DNA from: Cyathus striatus
Lineage: Eukaryota; Basidiomycota; Agaricomycetes; Agaricales; Nidulariaceae
Assembly (NCBI GenBank): GCA_025738555.1
Contig: JAOVFP010000010.1
Span: 1,736,001-1,800,000, forward strand
Direction of reading: 5' to 3'
DNA: 64,000 bases
Shown here: piece after piece, positions 34,931-48,569 of the stretch
Layout: each line of letters begins with the position of its first letter
How positions within the stretch are numbered: position 1 is the stretch's first letter
Made by a program: the position numbers and the translations under genes
Notes under the pieces: model-generated
Databases searched by the model: none
Told to the model about the DNA's origin: nothing
Seen by the model: only the letters and a program-made list of their open reading frames with translations

Positions 34931-37900
34931 TTCTTATGTTTACCAAGATAACTGTATGTAGCTGCAAGATTGGCCATACTAGAAAGTGTATGAGGGTGCT
35001 CATTGCCAAGAATATGCTTTCTCAAATCCAACACTTCAATTTTCAGCTTTTCAGCCTCCTTATGTTTACCCAGATTACTGTATGTAGTTGCAAGATTGGC
35101 CATGCTAGAAAGTGTATGAGGGTGCTCATTGCCAAGAATTTGCTTTCTCAAGTCTAAAACTTCAGTTTTCAGCTTTTCAGCTTCCTTATGTTTACCCAGA
35201 TGACTGTATGTAGCTGCAATATTGGCCATGCTAGAAAGTGTATCAGGGTGCTCATTGCCAAGAATATGCTTTCTCAAGTCTAACACTTCAATTTCCAGCT
35301 TTTCGGCTTTCTTATGTTTACCCAGATTACTGTATGTAGTTGCAAGATTGGCCACACTCCAAAGTGTATCAGGGTGCTCATTGCCAAGAATATGCTTTCT
35401 CAAATTCAACACTTCAATTTCCAGCTTTTCAGCCTCCTTATGTTTACCCAGATTACTGTATGTAGCTGCAAGATTGGCCATACTAGAAAGTGTATCAGGG
35501 TGCTCATTGCCAAGAATATGCTTTCTCAAATCCAACACTTCAATTTTCAGCTTTTCAGCTTCCTTATGTTTACCCAGATTACTGTATGTAGTTGCAAGAT
35601 TGGCCATGCTAGAAAGTGTATGGGGGTGCTCATTGCCAAGAATTTGCTTTCTCAAGTCTAAAACTTCAATTTTCAGCTTTTCAGCTTCCTTATGTTTACC
35701 CAGATTACTGTATGTAGCTGCAAGATTAGCCATGCTAGAAAGTGTATCAGGGTGCTCATTGCCAAGAATATGCTTTCTCAAATTCAACACTTCAATTTCC
35801 AGCTTTTCAGCTTCCTTATGTTTACCCAGATGACTGTATGTAGCTCCAAGATTGGCCATGCTAGAAAGTGTATCTGGGTGCTCATTGCTAAGAATATGCT
35901 TTCTCAAATCCAACACTTCAATTTCCAGCTTTTCAGCTTCCTTATGTTTACCCAGATTACTATATGTAGTTGCAAGATTGGCCACACTCCAAAGTGTATC
36001 AGGGTGCTCATTGCCAAGAATTTGCTTTCTCAAACCCAACACTTCAATTTCCAGCTTTTCAGCCTCCTTATGTTTACCCAGATTACTGTATGTAGCTGCA
36101 AGATTGGCCATGGCAGAAAGTGTATGAGGGTGCTCATTGCCAAGAATATGCTTTCTCAAATCCAACACTTCAATTTTCAGCTTTTCAGCTTCCTTATGTT
36201 TACCCAGTTGACTGTATGTAGTTGCAAGATTGGCCATGCTAGAAAGTGTATGGGGGTGCTCATTGCCAAGAATTTGCTTTCTCAAGTCTAAAACTTCAAT
36301 TTTCAGCTTTTCAGCTTCCTTATGTTTACCCAGATTACTGTATGTAGCTGCAAGATTGGCCATGCTAGAAAGTGTATCAGGGTGCTCATTGCCAAGAATA
36401 TGCTTTCTCAAATTCAACACTTCAATTTCCAGCTTTTCAGCTTCCTTATGTTTACCCAGATTACTGTATGTAGTTGCAAGATTGGCCACACTCCAAAGTG
36501 TATCAGGGTGCTCATTGCCAAGAATTTTCTTTCTCAAATCTAACACTTCAATTTCCAGCTTTTCAGCTTCCTTATGTTTACCCAGATGACTGTATGTAGC
36601 TGCAAGATTGGTTATGCTGCAAATTGTATTAGAATGCTCACTGCCAAGAATTTGCTTTCTCAAATCTAAAACTTCAATTTTCAGCTTTTCAGCTTCCTTA
36701 TGTTTACCCAGTTGACTGTATGTAGTTGCAAGATTGGCCATGCTAGAAAGTGTATGAGGGTGCTCATTGCCAAGAATTTGCTTTCTCATATCAAAAACTT
36801 TGTTTCCCAGCAGTTGACTATTTGTAATGTTACCCTGGTTCTGTTGTGAAATTGATAAGTTAAAAAGTTCACTGAGTACCATTTTGCTATAGTGAATATT
36901 ATCTGTGCTAATCTTTTGACCCATTTCCAACCACATATTATCATTGATTATTAAGCTATCAATTGAAGTTTCATGATATCCCACAAGCTTTTCCAAATAC
37001 TTTAATACAACTCTTAATCTATACACTCCTTCCATATTATATTTACCACAATCTCTAAGTATGTTTGCTAAAATGCTGAAAATATCATTGTAGTACTTGG
37101 AATTAATTATTTTATTATCATGAAATAAATTTTGTAAAACATGTGGTAGGAGATTGTTCATATAGATATATTCTGCAGTTGTATTCTCCATACAAAGTGA
37201 GCTAACTAATATGGATCTTGCATTTAGTATCCATAATTGTTTTTCTGTCACAGATAACCTATCTTGACAATATATCTGTACCAATGGATGTACATTGTAC
37301 AGTGATTTTATCTTACTTTTATTTATTAATGAGAATGAAAGAAGCAATTCAATGCTTTCTGTAAATAGCCATTCATTCCATTCACCACATTCATTCACAT
37401 TTAAAATTGAAACATTTATGGATGGTAGATATGAAGGTAAATCAATATCCTCATATTGCTTCTTGTGTTTTGGAAAATATGTTGCAGCTCTTTCAAATAT
37501 TGATTTTGATATCTTTTCATAATGAAAAAATGCACAAATATTTATAAGAGTTATTGCATATTGTGCTGTAGCTGCTCTGTCTTTATTTACATTGTCAGTT
37601 GAATCTTCCAATATCTTTTGAAATGAGATCTCCCATGTTTTATATACTGTTTTATTATATCCTGATGCACCTTTAAATTTGTCATGATTCAATATTTTTG
37701 GTCTGAACTTGTCATAGAATTTAATAAAGTCATTAATTTCATAATGTACTTGAGCTATATAAGCTCCTGCTATATCAATAGCCAATGGAAGATAATGCAA
37801 TTTTTTAACTACTATTTTTGCATCATTCAAGTCTTTTATATTCTTAACAATTCCACTTGCTTTAAAAAGCAGCTCAATGGCTGTTTCTTCACTCATTACA

Positions 37901-38873
37901 GATACTTCCATTGAATTTTCATGTGAAGTAATTCTGCTAAGTGCAGGATTTCTGCTTGTAATTAGAATATTTAGCATGTTTCCAGTTGGAATATGCTTTT
38001 CAACAAGTTCAGGGGAGCCATCAGCATTGTCATAGATTATGAGCCATTCAGATGTAATATTAGAAATCCAATTAAGAACCTCTGCAGTAGAGAATGAAGA
38101 TGCTGAAGTTCCTGAAGTTGAGGCCTTCTTATATATTTCTTTGAGACTTTGAATGACTGTATCCTCAGATGTCGTGTCAATCCAAAAGATGTTTACATAT
38201 CTGTTCCATATCATTAATTCTGTACTGAACAGAACTGGAGAAATACTTACTGGCCAGCCTTCTCATCTATAAACCTCAAACAAATCTGAGTTTTTCCAAT
38301 TCCACCCATTCCATATAGAAGGAACAACTTTCTCTCAGTGGTATTTCCTCTTGCAAAATGTTGATGAAGTCTTTCCAGATACACCTCTTGACCAACAAAA
38401 TTCTGAGAGGTACAAGCAGCAATGGTCTGAAGTGGAGAAAGTGCTTCATCCTTTGACTGATTGTATATATTCTGAAAATTTAGTAATATCAGTAAAAGTG
38501 TTTAAAAAGTGATTTGGTAAACTCCATTATTTACCTGGGTATCAATTCTTATATCATTCATTTCAGCACGTTGAATTCCAATATTATGTGCATTTTTGAA
38601 TGACATATTCAGTAATAGGCTTCGCTGTTGAAGGCAACTGTTTGAGGCTGATGGGCCAAAAGTTACAATAAGGCGTAAACAGGCAATGCTTATATACCTC
38701 AATCCGCCTACTTTTCTATTCTTATTAATTTGGGGTTTAATGATCGCTTGATGAGAGTTGATGAGTACAGCCTCGTTCTTATTTTCCTTTCTTGCAATAT
38801 TGTTCTGTTTCTGGACCCGTCGTGTCCGATCTATCAGCGCGGTCAACACATTTTTAGACGAGAACTCACACAC
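34903..38873 (-). CDS. NLR-type STAND NTPase with TPR repeats
   Basis: Fungal NLR-like receptor of the NB-ARC/TPR type, probably cytosolic and acting in self/non-self or stress sensing (family knowledge; ligand unknown). I place exons at 38535-38873, 38251-38471 and 34903-38200, with introns of 63 and 50 bp. The joined frame is divisible by three (1285 codons before stop). Exon 2 carries the P-loop GMGGIGKTQ. Exon 3 carries Walker B-like WLIIYDNAD, the sensor-like ILITSRNP, YLPLAIDIAGAY (GLPLA-type) and VHPLVQIYCQDRL (MHD/HPLVQ-type). Fourteen full 42-residue TPR units (consensus GNEHPDTLSSMANLAATYSN, LGKHKEAEKLEIEVLDLRK) and a broken fifteenth follow. The start is uncertain: the ATG at 38606 (MSFKNAHNIGIQ) is as plausible as that at 38873 and would give 1196 residues. 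No N-terminal effector domain is recognised. Confidence 0.8.
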
Positions 38874-38899
38874 GGCAAGGTCAACTGACCCCTCGAAGT

Positions 38900-41800
38900 A
38901 CCCATGAGATCAAACGAAATTTCTGGGGTTCCGTGTGCTTAAAGCGTTTTTTTAAAGTCGTACTAATCGCTCACGAATCTGGTTATTTGGATTTTAATTC
39001 AGCTGATAGTGGGGTGCAAGCAGACGCGCTTGCAAGATGGCCGATGGCAAATCGATGCACATCTGTTTAGTGCTTATCGCCATCGGTCTCCGAGTCGGTC
39101 TGTGAAGTCGTCACAGTCACATGTCATCTTTTTGTTAACCACAACTGCAGCCTCGCCGCTCCCAGTACTACTACCACTTGCAATACGAAGCCCGCTGTAA
39201 CCTCAAAGTATACTCGCTATCCTGTTGTCCGGGAACGTGCAGGACGCTTTCATTTGGAATAACAAGATTCGACGTGCTGCAGCTGGCAGTTTGCCTAACT
39301 TTCGATGCGATGCAGGACGATAATCTGCTAATAGACGTGCGAGTGCGTTTCTTGAGGATACGTAAGGAGGGGGAGAAGTGATATAGGGACTGATGTACAT
39401 GCCATTTTGTCTTCATCTATCACTCTGGAGGGCGCCTACTGACTAACCGTCATCAGAAAAAAAGCAGATGACGCGCATTCGATTGCTGGTCACGGAATCA
39501 GCCGAAATCATTGCATTTTGCACGCAATGTGTTACAATACTTGTGCGCTCATGCAATATCAGCACAATAGTTACTGACCATTACAATTCTATACAATTAT
39601 TATTCAGTCATACAATTCTATACAATTATTATTCAGTCATACAATGTACTCACAATTATTTCAATCCCCATACAATAGTTCCACAATCCCATACAAGATA
39701 TCTGGAATAAATATTAAGCAATAAATTATTCAGCAATTATCTTTGTATTATATAATGAGTGTACAATCATTGTAATCCAATCACAATATGTGACACTTAG
39801 CAAGAAACATCATATATGATGGTTAATTCTGACTATGTGAATTATAGGCTATAACGGGCCTATAGAGTCTTGACCGTGAATATGTTGACGCACCGTTGTT
39901 GCACCATTGGTCACTGTGCACAAAAACACGAACAAATGCCGTGACTCACAACTGCAGGCCTCAAAGCAACTCCAAGGTCATTTCTACAAATTATTTAAAT
40001 AGATTAATAAAATTAACATGATTATAATGTGTTAATGAGTCACTGGACAAGTTTCTGCGGCGTTGTAGGGCCTGAGGAACACAGTATAGCACATTTAGTT
40101 GAAAGCACAATGTGTGAAAACATGAACAAACATTGCATGTGCAGCTTCAATTTCACTTCTACAAATTTTTACCAGGTTGAATAAAAATAAATAAAATGTG
40201 GACATTGTGATAAGGTTTCTATGAGTAACAAGACACGTTTATAGAGCTTCATAGGGCTTGAGGAACACACAGTCGCACATTTGGCTGATAGTACTTACTT
40301 TTTACTTATAAAGATGATCATTCGCATTTGAAATAGGCAATCGCAAGGTAGCGTACAGCGTGATACGCTTTTTACCTATGATATCCCTGCCAAACCGCTT
40401 CACGACTAGATTGTGATGTGTAACATGATGCGCGATGCAAGATATGAAGAGGAAAAGTAATTATGTCAACAAAAGAACGAAGCCATTAAAATCAACAAAA
40501 TGAGGTGGAGCAGTGATTAAGACATAATGTAAGCATTTTAAAATAGCTCGATAGGGAATGGGAATGGGGTAATGAATAATTCGTAGCGAAATATGTGGTG
40601 AAAGTAAGACATCGAGGGACTGGTGCATGAGATAGGAGGAATTGTTAGTATTTAAAGAATTATGCATGTGATATTAACTGGTGCGGGAGGTGAACTTAAA
40701 TTCCTTTCATCTCCTTGTGTAATTTGGCATATAAATTCGTATTGCTAGCTTTCTATACAATCTGAAGCTTAACTTCATAAATCAATTAAGGAGAGAGATG
40801 CTATATACTTGATGATATGAGTCACAGTGATTCGAGACGACTCATAATTCATGATCTAGATAGTGTAGGCCGTTCATGAATCGAAGTACTTCACACCATA
40901 CAAACTGTATAGGATATAGCTACCATCGCCACTGGTATAGTGCAAAAAGGCTTCAGCGAAGTATTGTTTGTTGAAGGCTACATTCAACTGTATTTTGAGA
41001 AAATACAGCTATTAGTATACCTATATAATATATTTGAACCGTTGCCCTTCAAAATCATCCAAGTATGAGCCACTAGGTGGCACATCTCCAACACACATAC
41101 TCATTTGCGCTCATTAACAATTTGCCTGAGGCCTCGAAAAGAGGTGAGGGGGCATCATGAAGGAAGGGGGGCCGGAGGGGTTGCCTCAGACGAGTTATTA
41201 ATGTCCGATTACAGTGTTGTTGGCAATGTCAGATTTCAGAAAGTCTTAAAACACAAAATAATTCCTCGGAGATCTTCATAGTTTCTGAATAGTAGCATAA
41301 TTTAAGGAAAGTACGAAACTATTTTGGAATGAGCAGTGGGGGTGAGTGTAGAAAGCGAAACAAATATGAATCCAAATGGAATAGCATCGAGGATGATAGA
41401 AAATCAGTAAATGAGGTTCCAGTATGTTGAATTTGACCAATTTTTGAGAGTGAGATGACAATGAGATGTTTTCAGACGGTGGAATATTGGGGAGGAGTGA
41501 ATAGAAATAGAAATTAGACTGGGATGGTGGTTATAATCTGTTGTTTAGTGGGGGATAACACTCATTTTTATAAAATAAAAGATCGAGTATATCACTTAAC
41601 AAACCTTACTATAGACATAATATTTTAGAGAGACTGAACAGACTTTTGAGTCATAGAATAAAATTTATAAAGAGATTTAGGGTCAGGGGGTTGGGATCTG
41701 GTCAGGACTGAGCTGGATGCTGCATGAATACCAACTTAGTGCAATACTTTCACTACTTTAGCATGAGTATTATCGATTGTGTATTATTAATGCACAATTG

Positions 41801-44180
41801 AAGCATTTTGAGGTGGTCAATAGCGAGGGGATGGAGAGAAGAGAGATGTGTAAGGAGGGCGCTCGGAGCTGGGTGCCGTGAGGTGAGAGCAGTGGTTTGA
41901 CCGTGACGCGTGCAGTGTTTAAATTACGTAATGATTATGTGTACTTGAACGCGACGCGTTCAACGATTGCGCTTGGCCCGTGCACCATGAACAGTTCTGC
42001 GGGAGTCGAGCATCTCTTGCCCGACTGTTGCTTCCTTCCCCCCACCATCCTATTCTTCCCTCCCCACCGTCTTCCCTTCCTCCCTTCCTCCCTTCCTCCC
42101 TCCCTCTCAACTCTTCTTCCTTTCTATCCCCTCCGAGTGACCACCAATGTCATCATCCCGTTGAAATGCTGTGTTACTCCCTAGGCAATGTTCTGCTTCA
42201 GTTTGATATTGAAGGTCATTCTTTAGCTTTTTAGGTGTCGTATTGACTAACCCTCTCTTGCATCTGCATATCAAGACCTAGTTTATAGATACACCTATGC
42301 AATTTACCTCCTGCTCCTTCACTTTCTCTCGTTAATCCCTCTCTTTACTCAGAAGTGAACGTCTTCACACCCCTTTCGGCTATCTTCAAGCAGCCATACA
42401 GTGTTTAAACTACCTTACTCCCCTCAACATGAGCCCTTGGGTGTATAAGCTGGGGGAACGTGGTGTGTGAGCTTATGCAGGAGTTCGGCAAGTACCTTCA
42501 AGTGCTGGGAGGTTGACATTGGCTGGGACGCCGTTGCGTTGCATGTAAGTGTAAGTCTATGCCATCTATGGACATTTGACTCGAGTTGACATGAATGGCT
42601 TTGTAGAACATTCATACCGAGATTTGGTCCGCCACGTATGTATACGATCGGCTTGACCAGTTTGCTGCACAGTACTTCCACCTCCCCATTTGCCCATCCT
42701 CACCTTTTGCGCTAACCCTTCTCTTTCCTCAGATTTAAGGTATTCCCAAGACTGCACCATTACATGTGCGCATATATGTGGCCCCAAATCGCCAGCACCT
42801 CGTCACAGTGCTTTGGTACGTGTTCTAGCACTTTTGCATGCAATTTTCGTTTTTTGGCTCTTCGTTGTATGCTTTTGTACCATGGGTATGTGGACGATGT
42901 GGGGTGGATAAGGTACAATGATCTGTGTGCGGTTAAGCGTTCAGATAGGGCATGGTTGTGGCTCTGTACCGCATCGTCTACATGTTACGGGCTTTCGTCA
43001 GGTTCGTTTTGGATTCGAGGGCGTCTTCATCATATATATCTTTTCTTTTTCTTCCCTGCTTCCCTTTTCCGTTTTGGTGCGAGTTAGGGAGTACAAAGTA
43101 CACAGAATGGGGTTGGAATTAAGTTTCCTTTGGTAGAGTCACGATCGCCTTGATTCCAGTTTGCAATACATTTCACTAATCGTGTTAATGTAGGACGGTG
43201 CTTTCTGACCTGGTCTATTTTTTGCGCCTACCTTTGTTCTAGTTCTAGGGTTCACCACGACTGCTGGCTGACGTAGCGAGAGTGAAGAGTGATCAGGTAC
43301 CTGGGTGCACATCGATTATCAATTGACGGTACGTAGAACATGGCCCTGATGAAGTCTGTTATACGCTAACTGTATTATTTGTTCAGTCTCAGTGTTTTGA
43401 TTGTCTTATCCTCCTGAGTTGTTTCTAGGGGGCTTTTCTGCTCAATTCAACGCTGCTCTTCCATCGTCCCCTTCGCCTATTGCCACTACCACCTATTACA
43501 CACCCAATTATCTCCCGCACATTTGATTAATGTCGTCATGACTCGAGTTTTGGACTTTCTCTGGGGCACGCACACCGCTCATATCACCAATTTTGCCGCG
43601 TTTGTCTTCATTTATTCCCTCATTTTGTAACTACCAAGCTGTACTATGTATATTGAACAATATAATTGCTTTTAATCGTTATTGGTTTGCATTAAGTGAG
43701 CAGTAGAGCTAGTACCGATTAGAAGCACTCCTTCCACTCGCCTTATATTCACTTATTTTCCAAGATTCCAATGTAAGGGCATTGTATTAGATTGTAACGG
43801 ATTGTATTGGATTGCGCCAACTTGTATTGCCTTATGAGCCTTGTAAGGTTCATAAGTATTGTACTGGATTCTGTGGGAACGATATTATACAATGTTGACA
43901 ACTATTGCTGGGTTGGTATTTCTGAGGTTCCATACTAGTAGTTCACAATACTTTTTATCAATACATCATATTTTTGAGGTTTACAACATATTTTTAACTA
44001 TTCTATTCTATTTTTACGCCAATGTATGTGGCGCGCTTTTTATCTGATGCCCGCCGTATCGACACATAGCCCCCGGTCAAGCCTTAAACCTACCACTACA
44101 ATATCTATAGACGTAGTCCATCGTGCCTAGTTGATCCAGCGGACATGGTGCTGTAGTCACAGCTTCTCAACGTACGAACT
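38900..44180. other. Long stretch without a supported gene
   Basis: Composition changes to moderate GC with CpG. The only features I can support are a 31-bp tandem repeat (ACAATTCTATACAATTATT..., 39583-39650), a CTTCC microsatellite at 42050-42115, and dispersed GATTGTATTGGATTG words near 43775-43815. Short frames at 39171-39416 and 42424-42787 have no recognisable family and overlap frames on the other strand. Degenerate intron-like GT...AG pieces occur but cannot be joined with confidence. Confidence 0.45.
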
Positions 44181-44254
44181 GAATGTGGTGGAAAGCGAGA
44201 ACCGCTACCCTCTGGGAATTTACTAACCCGTGGTGTGTCCTCCTTGCGATAATT

Positions 44255-45470
44255 ATGGCAGTATTTGAAGTGCTGACGTTGACAATAGTTATAGGTTCAT
44301 CTATCGTCATTTTCGACTGCACATGTGAGAGTACTGTCCACCGTCTCCGCATCTGCCTCCGCCATATACCGCACACCGCTAAACGAACATTCGTTCTGGG
44401 GAACTCTGCAACTACTACAATGCCCTCTTCGTCTCCCGATGTTCACTGTTCTCCGAATAGTCCCCCACACCCGCCATCGCAGCGTATACTAAGATTGGCC
44501 ACGTTACCCAGTACGCTTACATTGTCCCTCCAACCCCCACCTACGCCTAATGCTCCGTACACTCATACCTTCTGGCAGCCTCTTTTTGCGCGCTACGTGT
44601 GCAAGATCCCAACTGGCACCGTCATTGGCATCATCACCAAGCTTCAGAATCTCCAATTCGATCACTCTAACTACGTTGGTTTGAGTGCTCAGTGTGCAGC
44701 GGGAGGCTCGAGTGTTCATTGACAGCTAGGGGCTGTGTTCAATCCAAATCGGTGGAATGTTAGGGTTGGTACGGCGTACGATGGGTAGCGGCCGGTAGGA
44801 TGTGAGTGTTGGGGACGGATGGAATGAACAGGAGGTGGGAAGAAGGGCGATGATGACGACTACCTAAAGCTCCAACACGAGTACATGGGCTTTAGCTCTT
44901 GCTGCGAGGAGCCAGTACTTGGCCTATACAGAGCTGGACATCACGCTAACGGCTATCAGTGTTCCTCGAAAACTTGCTGGGTGACCCGTGGGGGAAGGCC
45001 TGGAAAAGGGACTGAGATGCGAGAGTGGTTGATGAGGTAGGTGTCTTCATTTCGACACGTACAGCTATTCCAGAAGTTCTTACTGAAGTTACAGCCATAC
45101 GTTTGTCCACTCGCGTGCGGCGAAACAATGCAAGGTATCTTACCTTCGACCGAACACGGCATCTCCTCATATCTATCCTACTCCCTGCAAAGCACCAAAG
45201 AGTGGACTAGCTCGGAGTGTCTTCACCCTCTTCACTCTCGTCCACTCACTCCCCCGCTACCCCACGGAGAACTTGAATAAGTACCACGTCACGCGTCACC
45301 GGTTCACTCGCACCCACATCACGCGACACGCGCATATAGTTTCGTCTCCTAAGCTTCCGCTCGATTGAGTACGACAGACTATGCTCTCCGGTATCAATGC
45401 CCCATTTCCATCCCTGAACATACCAACACCAGCGAGCGTTATTGAACCACCAAATTACCGATTGTCATTT
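44255..45470 (+). repeat. Segmental duplication, copy 1
   Basis: This matches 50268-51165 in the same orientation. Shared words include TTTGAAGTRCTGACGTTG, GACAGCTAGGGGCTGTGTT, CCTAAAGCTCCAACA and ATCAATGCCCCATTTCCATC. About 250 bp (44967-45216) present here is absent from copy 2. The 179-codon frame 44183-44722 runs through it but is not kept in copy 2, so it is probably not a gene. Confidence 0.7.
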
Positions 45471-45679
45471 GTGTGCACGTTATGCCCCTGTGACGTTCAG
45501 AGGAGTGTTGGGGTATTTAGCCGGAAAGCTGTTCTGTGTGCTAGGTCTATTGCAGGCGATACTGTACATTTGATACATCCACCTGTAGTTTACAACGATC
45601 CATACATCAGGCTTGTACTGTAACTACAAGGGCTGATATATCAGACATTACTGGAGACTTTCGACCACTTGTTCACGGC

Positions 45680-46080
45680 TTCTGGTGCGTGACGCGAAAA
45701 ATTGGTTTGACCAAGTGTTCAAACTCTGAGTTGATGCGTGACACCTGGTAGTTCTGTTCATGCCCTACAGCCGCCCGGTACGGGCGGAAAAATCGGCTAA
45801 TTGAGCGTCATATTTGCCTCAAAACTTATGTTCATGGCAGCCTGCGACGCGTGACGAATGTGCTCAAGTGTTCAGTTCAAACGCCCTGCGTGACGCGTGA
45901 CTGAACACTTGGTCGAAAGAGTCCAGTACGGTGTTCCAGAACCGCAAGCTTTTTCAAATTTGCTCAGCACTCGCTCAAGTGTTAAGCGCAAATATGGCTG
46001 TGTGACGAGTTACTGTTCCGTTACGCTAGCCTAGAGTCACGTCAACGTTCAACGTCAACGACGACCTCACGCGCATGGCA
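45680..46080. repeat. GTGACGCG and AAGTGTTCA site cluster
   Basis: GTGACGCG, ACGCGTGAC and GTGACGAATG sites lie near 45690, 45737, 45850 and 45891, with AAGTGTTCA and its inverse TGAACACTT between them. This makes a loose inverted arrangement around 45710-45915. No gene is present. Confidence 0.4.
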
Positions 46081-48300
46081 CGGGCCAGTCTCCATCGTCA
46101 AATCTACGGAGCATATGTCGTGACAGGTCTTAATTCATCATTTCTATGCCAATCATGATCAACACGCGATAATAGGCTGCCCTCCACCGTCGCCATCTCC
46201 CTCGACGTGAACAACGCAAAGGCACTCGGAAGTTCCGTGTTGACCTCGTCCTCTCAGTAGACAAACGAAGGAGTTTGCGTCGTTTCATTTGGGGGGGTTG
46301 GGCATTAGGCCTTAGGTTCGAAGATTCCTACTTCCTTTGGAATTGTAAGGAAGCTGATGCTGTGATACTACGTAGGGTGTGGGCGCTGTCTTGCGAACTG
46401 GTTGTCAGTGTACGTCCACGTTTTCCTTAGTAACATCCCGTTTCGCGTCTTCAACGTATGAACACTCTGCATTGCGTTAGCAAGGGTCTACTACCTTCTA
46501 CTTTGCACAGCAACCTGCCAAGTCTTCCAAAACGAGGTCGTATATTCATGGTACGTCTTCACACCTTTCCCACACCTTCTTCTCTTCTAACTAATGCCCA
46601 ATGCCCACACAGCGACACAATCCTCCTCAAAGCCCCACCTGTGAGCGAGCGACAATCTACAAATAGACATCTAAGGGTGTGCCCCCGCACGTGTTAAGTC
46701 AGAGTCAGTGCCAGCCTCGAGAGGTGACCCTTCTTTGCTGTCCTACTCCGAACTCCTATGGTGCTACGCGATTTCGTCGATATTGTTGTTTCTGCTTGCT
46801 AAAATGCCTAGCAAGCGACAGATGTTTACACCTGCACAAGGATGCTGGTTTTGTTCTTACCCCGGGTGCGGTGTTCCAGCTTTGTGCGTTGAAAGCGACA
46901 GCTCTCTCGACGGATTAGTGTTTCCATTGGTTTTCTGCAAGTTTTCTGTTCTGGGTTTTCGTTCTTGTGGTTGCGCGTGGTAGCATGAAATGAGGGAGAT
47001 GACGAGGTCGTGTGGTGCCACGGCGCTTTTGAGTCCCTTTGTGTTGCTCACGTCGAGAGTGATAGATAGCGCGGTGGTGGAGCCCGGCGAGCACGAAACG
47101 ATGGCGTCAGCTAAGTGAGGACATGCTTGGGAATAATATTAATTTATGTGCCATGTGCTGATTTTACAAGCTAACTCGTACGTACTTCGAATATTCTGTT
47201 CATCTTGTCCCAACTGAGGTCCAACGTTTAACGACATAGTGAACGTGCAGGTCGACGATAAGCCATTAGGTAATCCATCAATGGCTCTTCGCTTACTGGT
47301 TTGATGAAAGTAAAAAAAACATAAAAGCATGCGGTTCTGGAACACCGTAAGACATGCCCCATCAAGTGAAGGAGAGTGATTTGCAGGCGTATGAATGACG
47401 TTTTAGGTTTGATACGGCAGGTCGAGTAAGCGGGAATCAGTGTGCGGTTCGGGACAGGTCGGATGGTGGACTGTCAGTTGTACTACGTAGGGGCTACTAC
47501 GACGATCACGAGACAGGTTGCAGGGAATACGTGCAAGTGCACTTAGTTCTTGATCCAAAGAGTGGGTTCCATGTGCATCTCTTACCAGCGATGATTTCGC
47601 GTGAACCACCACCCCAACATTCCTCATACGCACGCAGAGGAAAGTTTAGAGATTTAATAGTGATTGACGAGGTATATACTTTCGTTTCGATATGTATGTT
47701 ATGTCTGAAATTCTGATCTTGCAGATATATACACCTTCGTCCAATCGTGTAGATCGAATACTAATCGGGATTCGGAATACCCTATCTTCAGTCTTACATC
47801 GTAGCCTCTCCCTCTCTTACTCTGTGAAGTGGTTCTCAGGGAACATCAACTTTGGGACTCTCTTGTCTGATTGTATCCGTCGGCATTTTCCAACATTTCT
47901 TCATACGAGTCCCAACATTCCCCCCCCCCCCCAAATCGTCCCTGATGTCACAATACCCAGCCTTCACTATGCCCGCTAAGCATCATTCTTATACCTCATG
48001 AGCGGCAGCGGAGACGTGTCGAGTTCGACGTAGTTCGCCTTTTGTCTGAGGGTGGCGATACTAGAACCAATAGTCTCATAAGGGATGTTGGCGACGCTGC
48101 GGAGACGTGTTCGTGGACGAATCAGTGGGTACGCAAGGCTTGGAGGGAGGGTGTGTGCTGTGGGAGGTTGGTAGGAGGTGATGTCCGGCGTATGGATGGT
48201 GATGGTGGAGTCAAGGGAAACCGGACTGCTTTACAGCTTCAAGCTCAAGCTTTAGGTTGTAGGCCAAAGATGGAGAATGCAGCTTGGTCGTCTATGTTTG
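46080..48300. other. Stretch without a supported gene
   Basis: Short frames occur on both strands but none has a recognisable family or a consistent exon structure. A GGTTCTGGAACACCGTAAG stretch near 47335 is the inverse of GGTGTTCCAGAACCGCAAG near 45935. A poly-C run lies at 47920-47932. Confidence 0.4.
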
Positions 48301-48569
48301 CGAGCTGGTGTATCAGTACCTCGAATTAGACGCGCTGGCGGGCCGCGGGTGGAAAGGAACCCGAATTTGTGACTTGGTGTCGCGTTCCAAGCACGTGAGA
48401 AAGGCAATGTGACTGTGACACCATCTGAACCAAGTCACAGACGCAGGTTCCTTCCCAACGACGCCGGGAGTCAGACAAAAGAAGCCAGCGCAGGAGACGC
48501 AGCGCCTCGAAGCTCTGGCTCTAGCACCAGCTGTGCAGTAGCCGTGACACCATCCAACCGCTAGCTCTT

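Noticed and set aside
35222..36589. Plus-strand frames of 91-203 codons with repeated CSLPRICFLKSNTSISSFS units
   Set aside because: They are antisense shadows of the TPR repeats of the minus-strand NLR.
39171..39416. 81-codon minus frame and 67-codon plus frame near the NLR promoter
   Set aside because: Overlapping frames in moderate-GC DNA; neither has a recognisable motif or supported splice sites.
44183..44722. 179-codon plus frame as a gene
   Set aside because: The duplicated copy at 50.3 kb does not keep the frame, and no domain or signal is recognisable.
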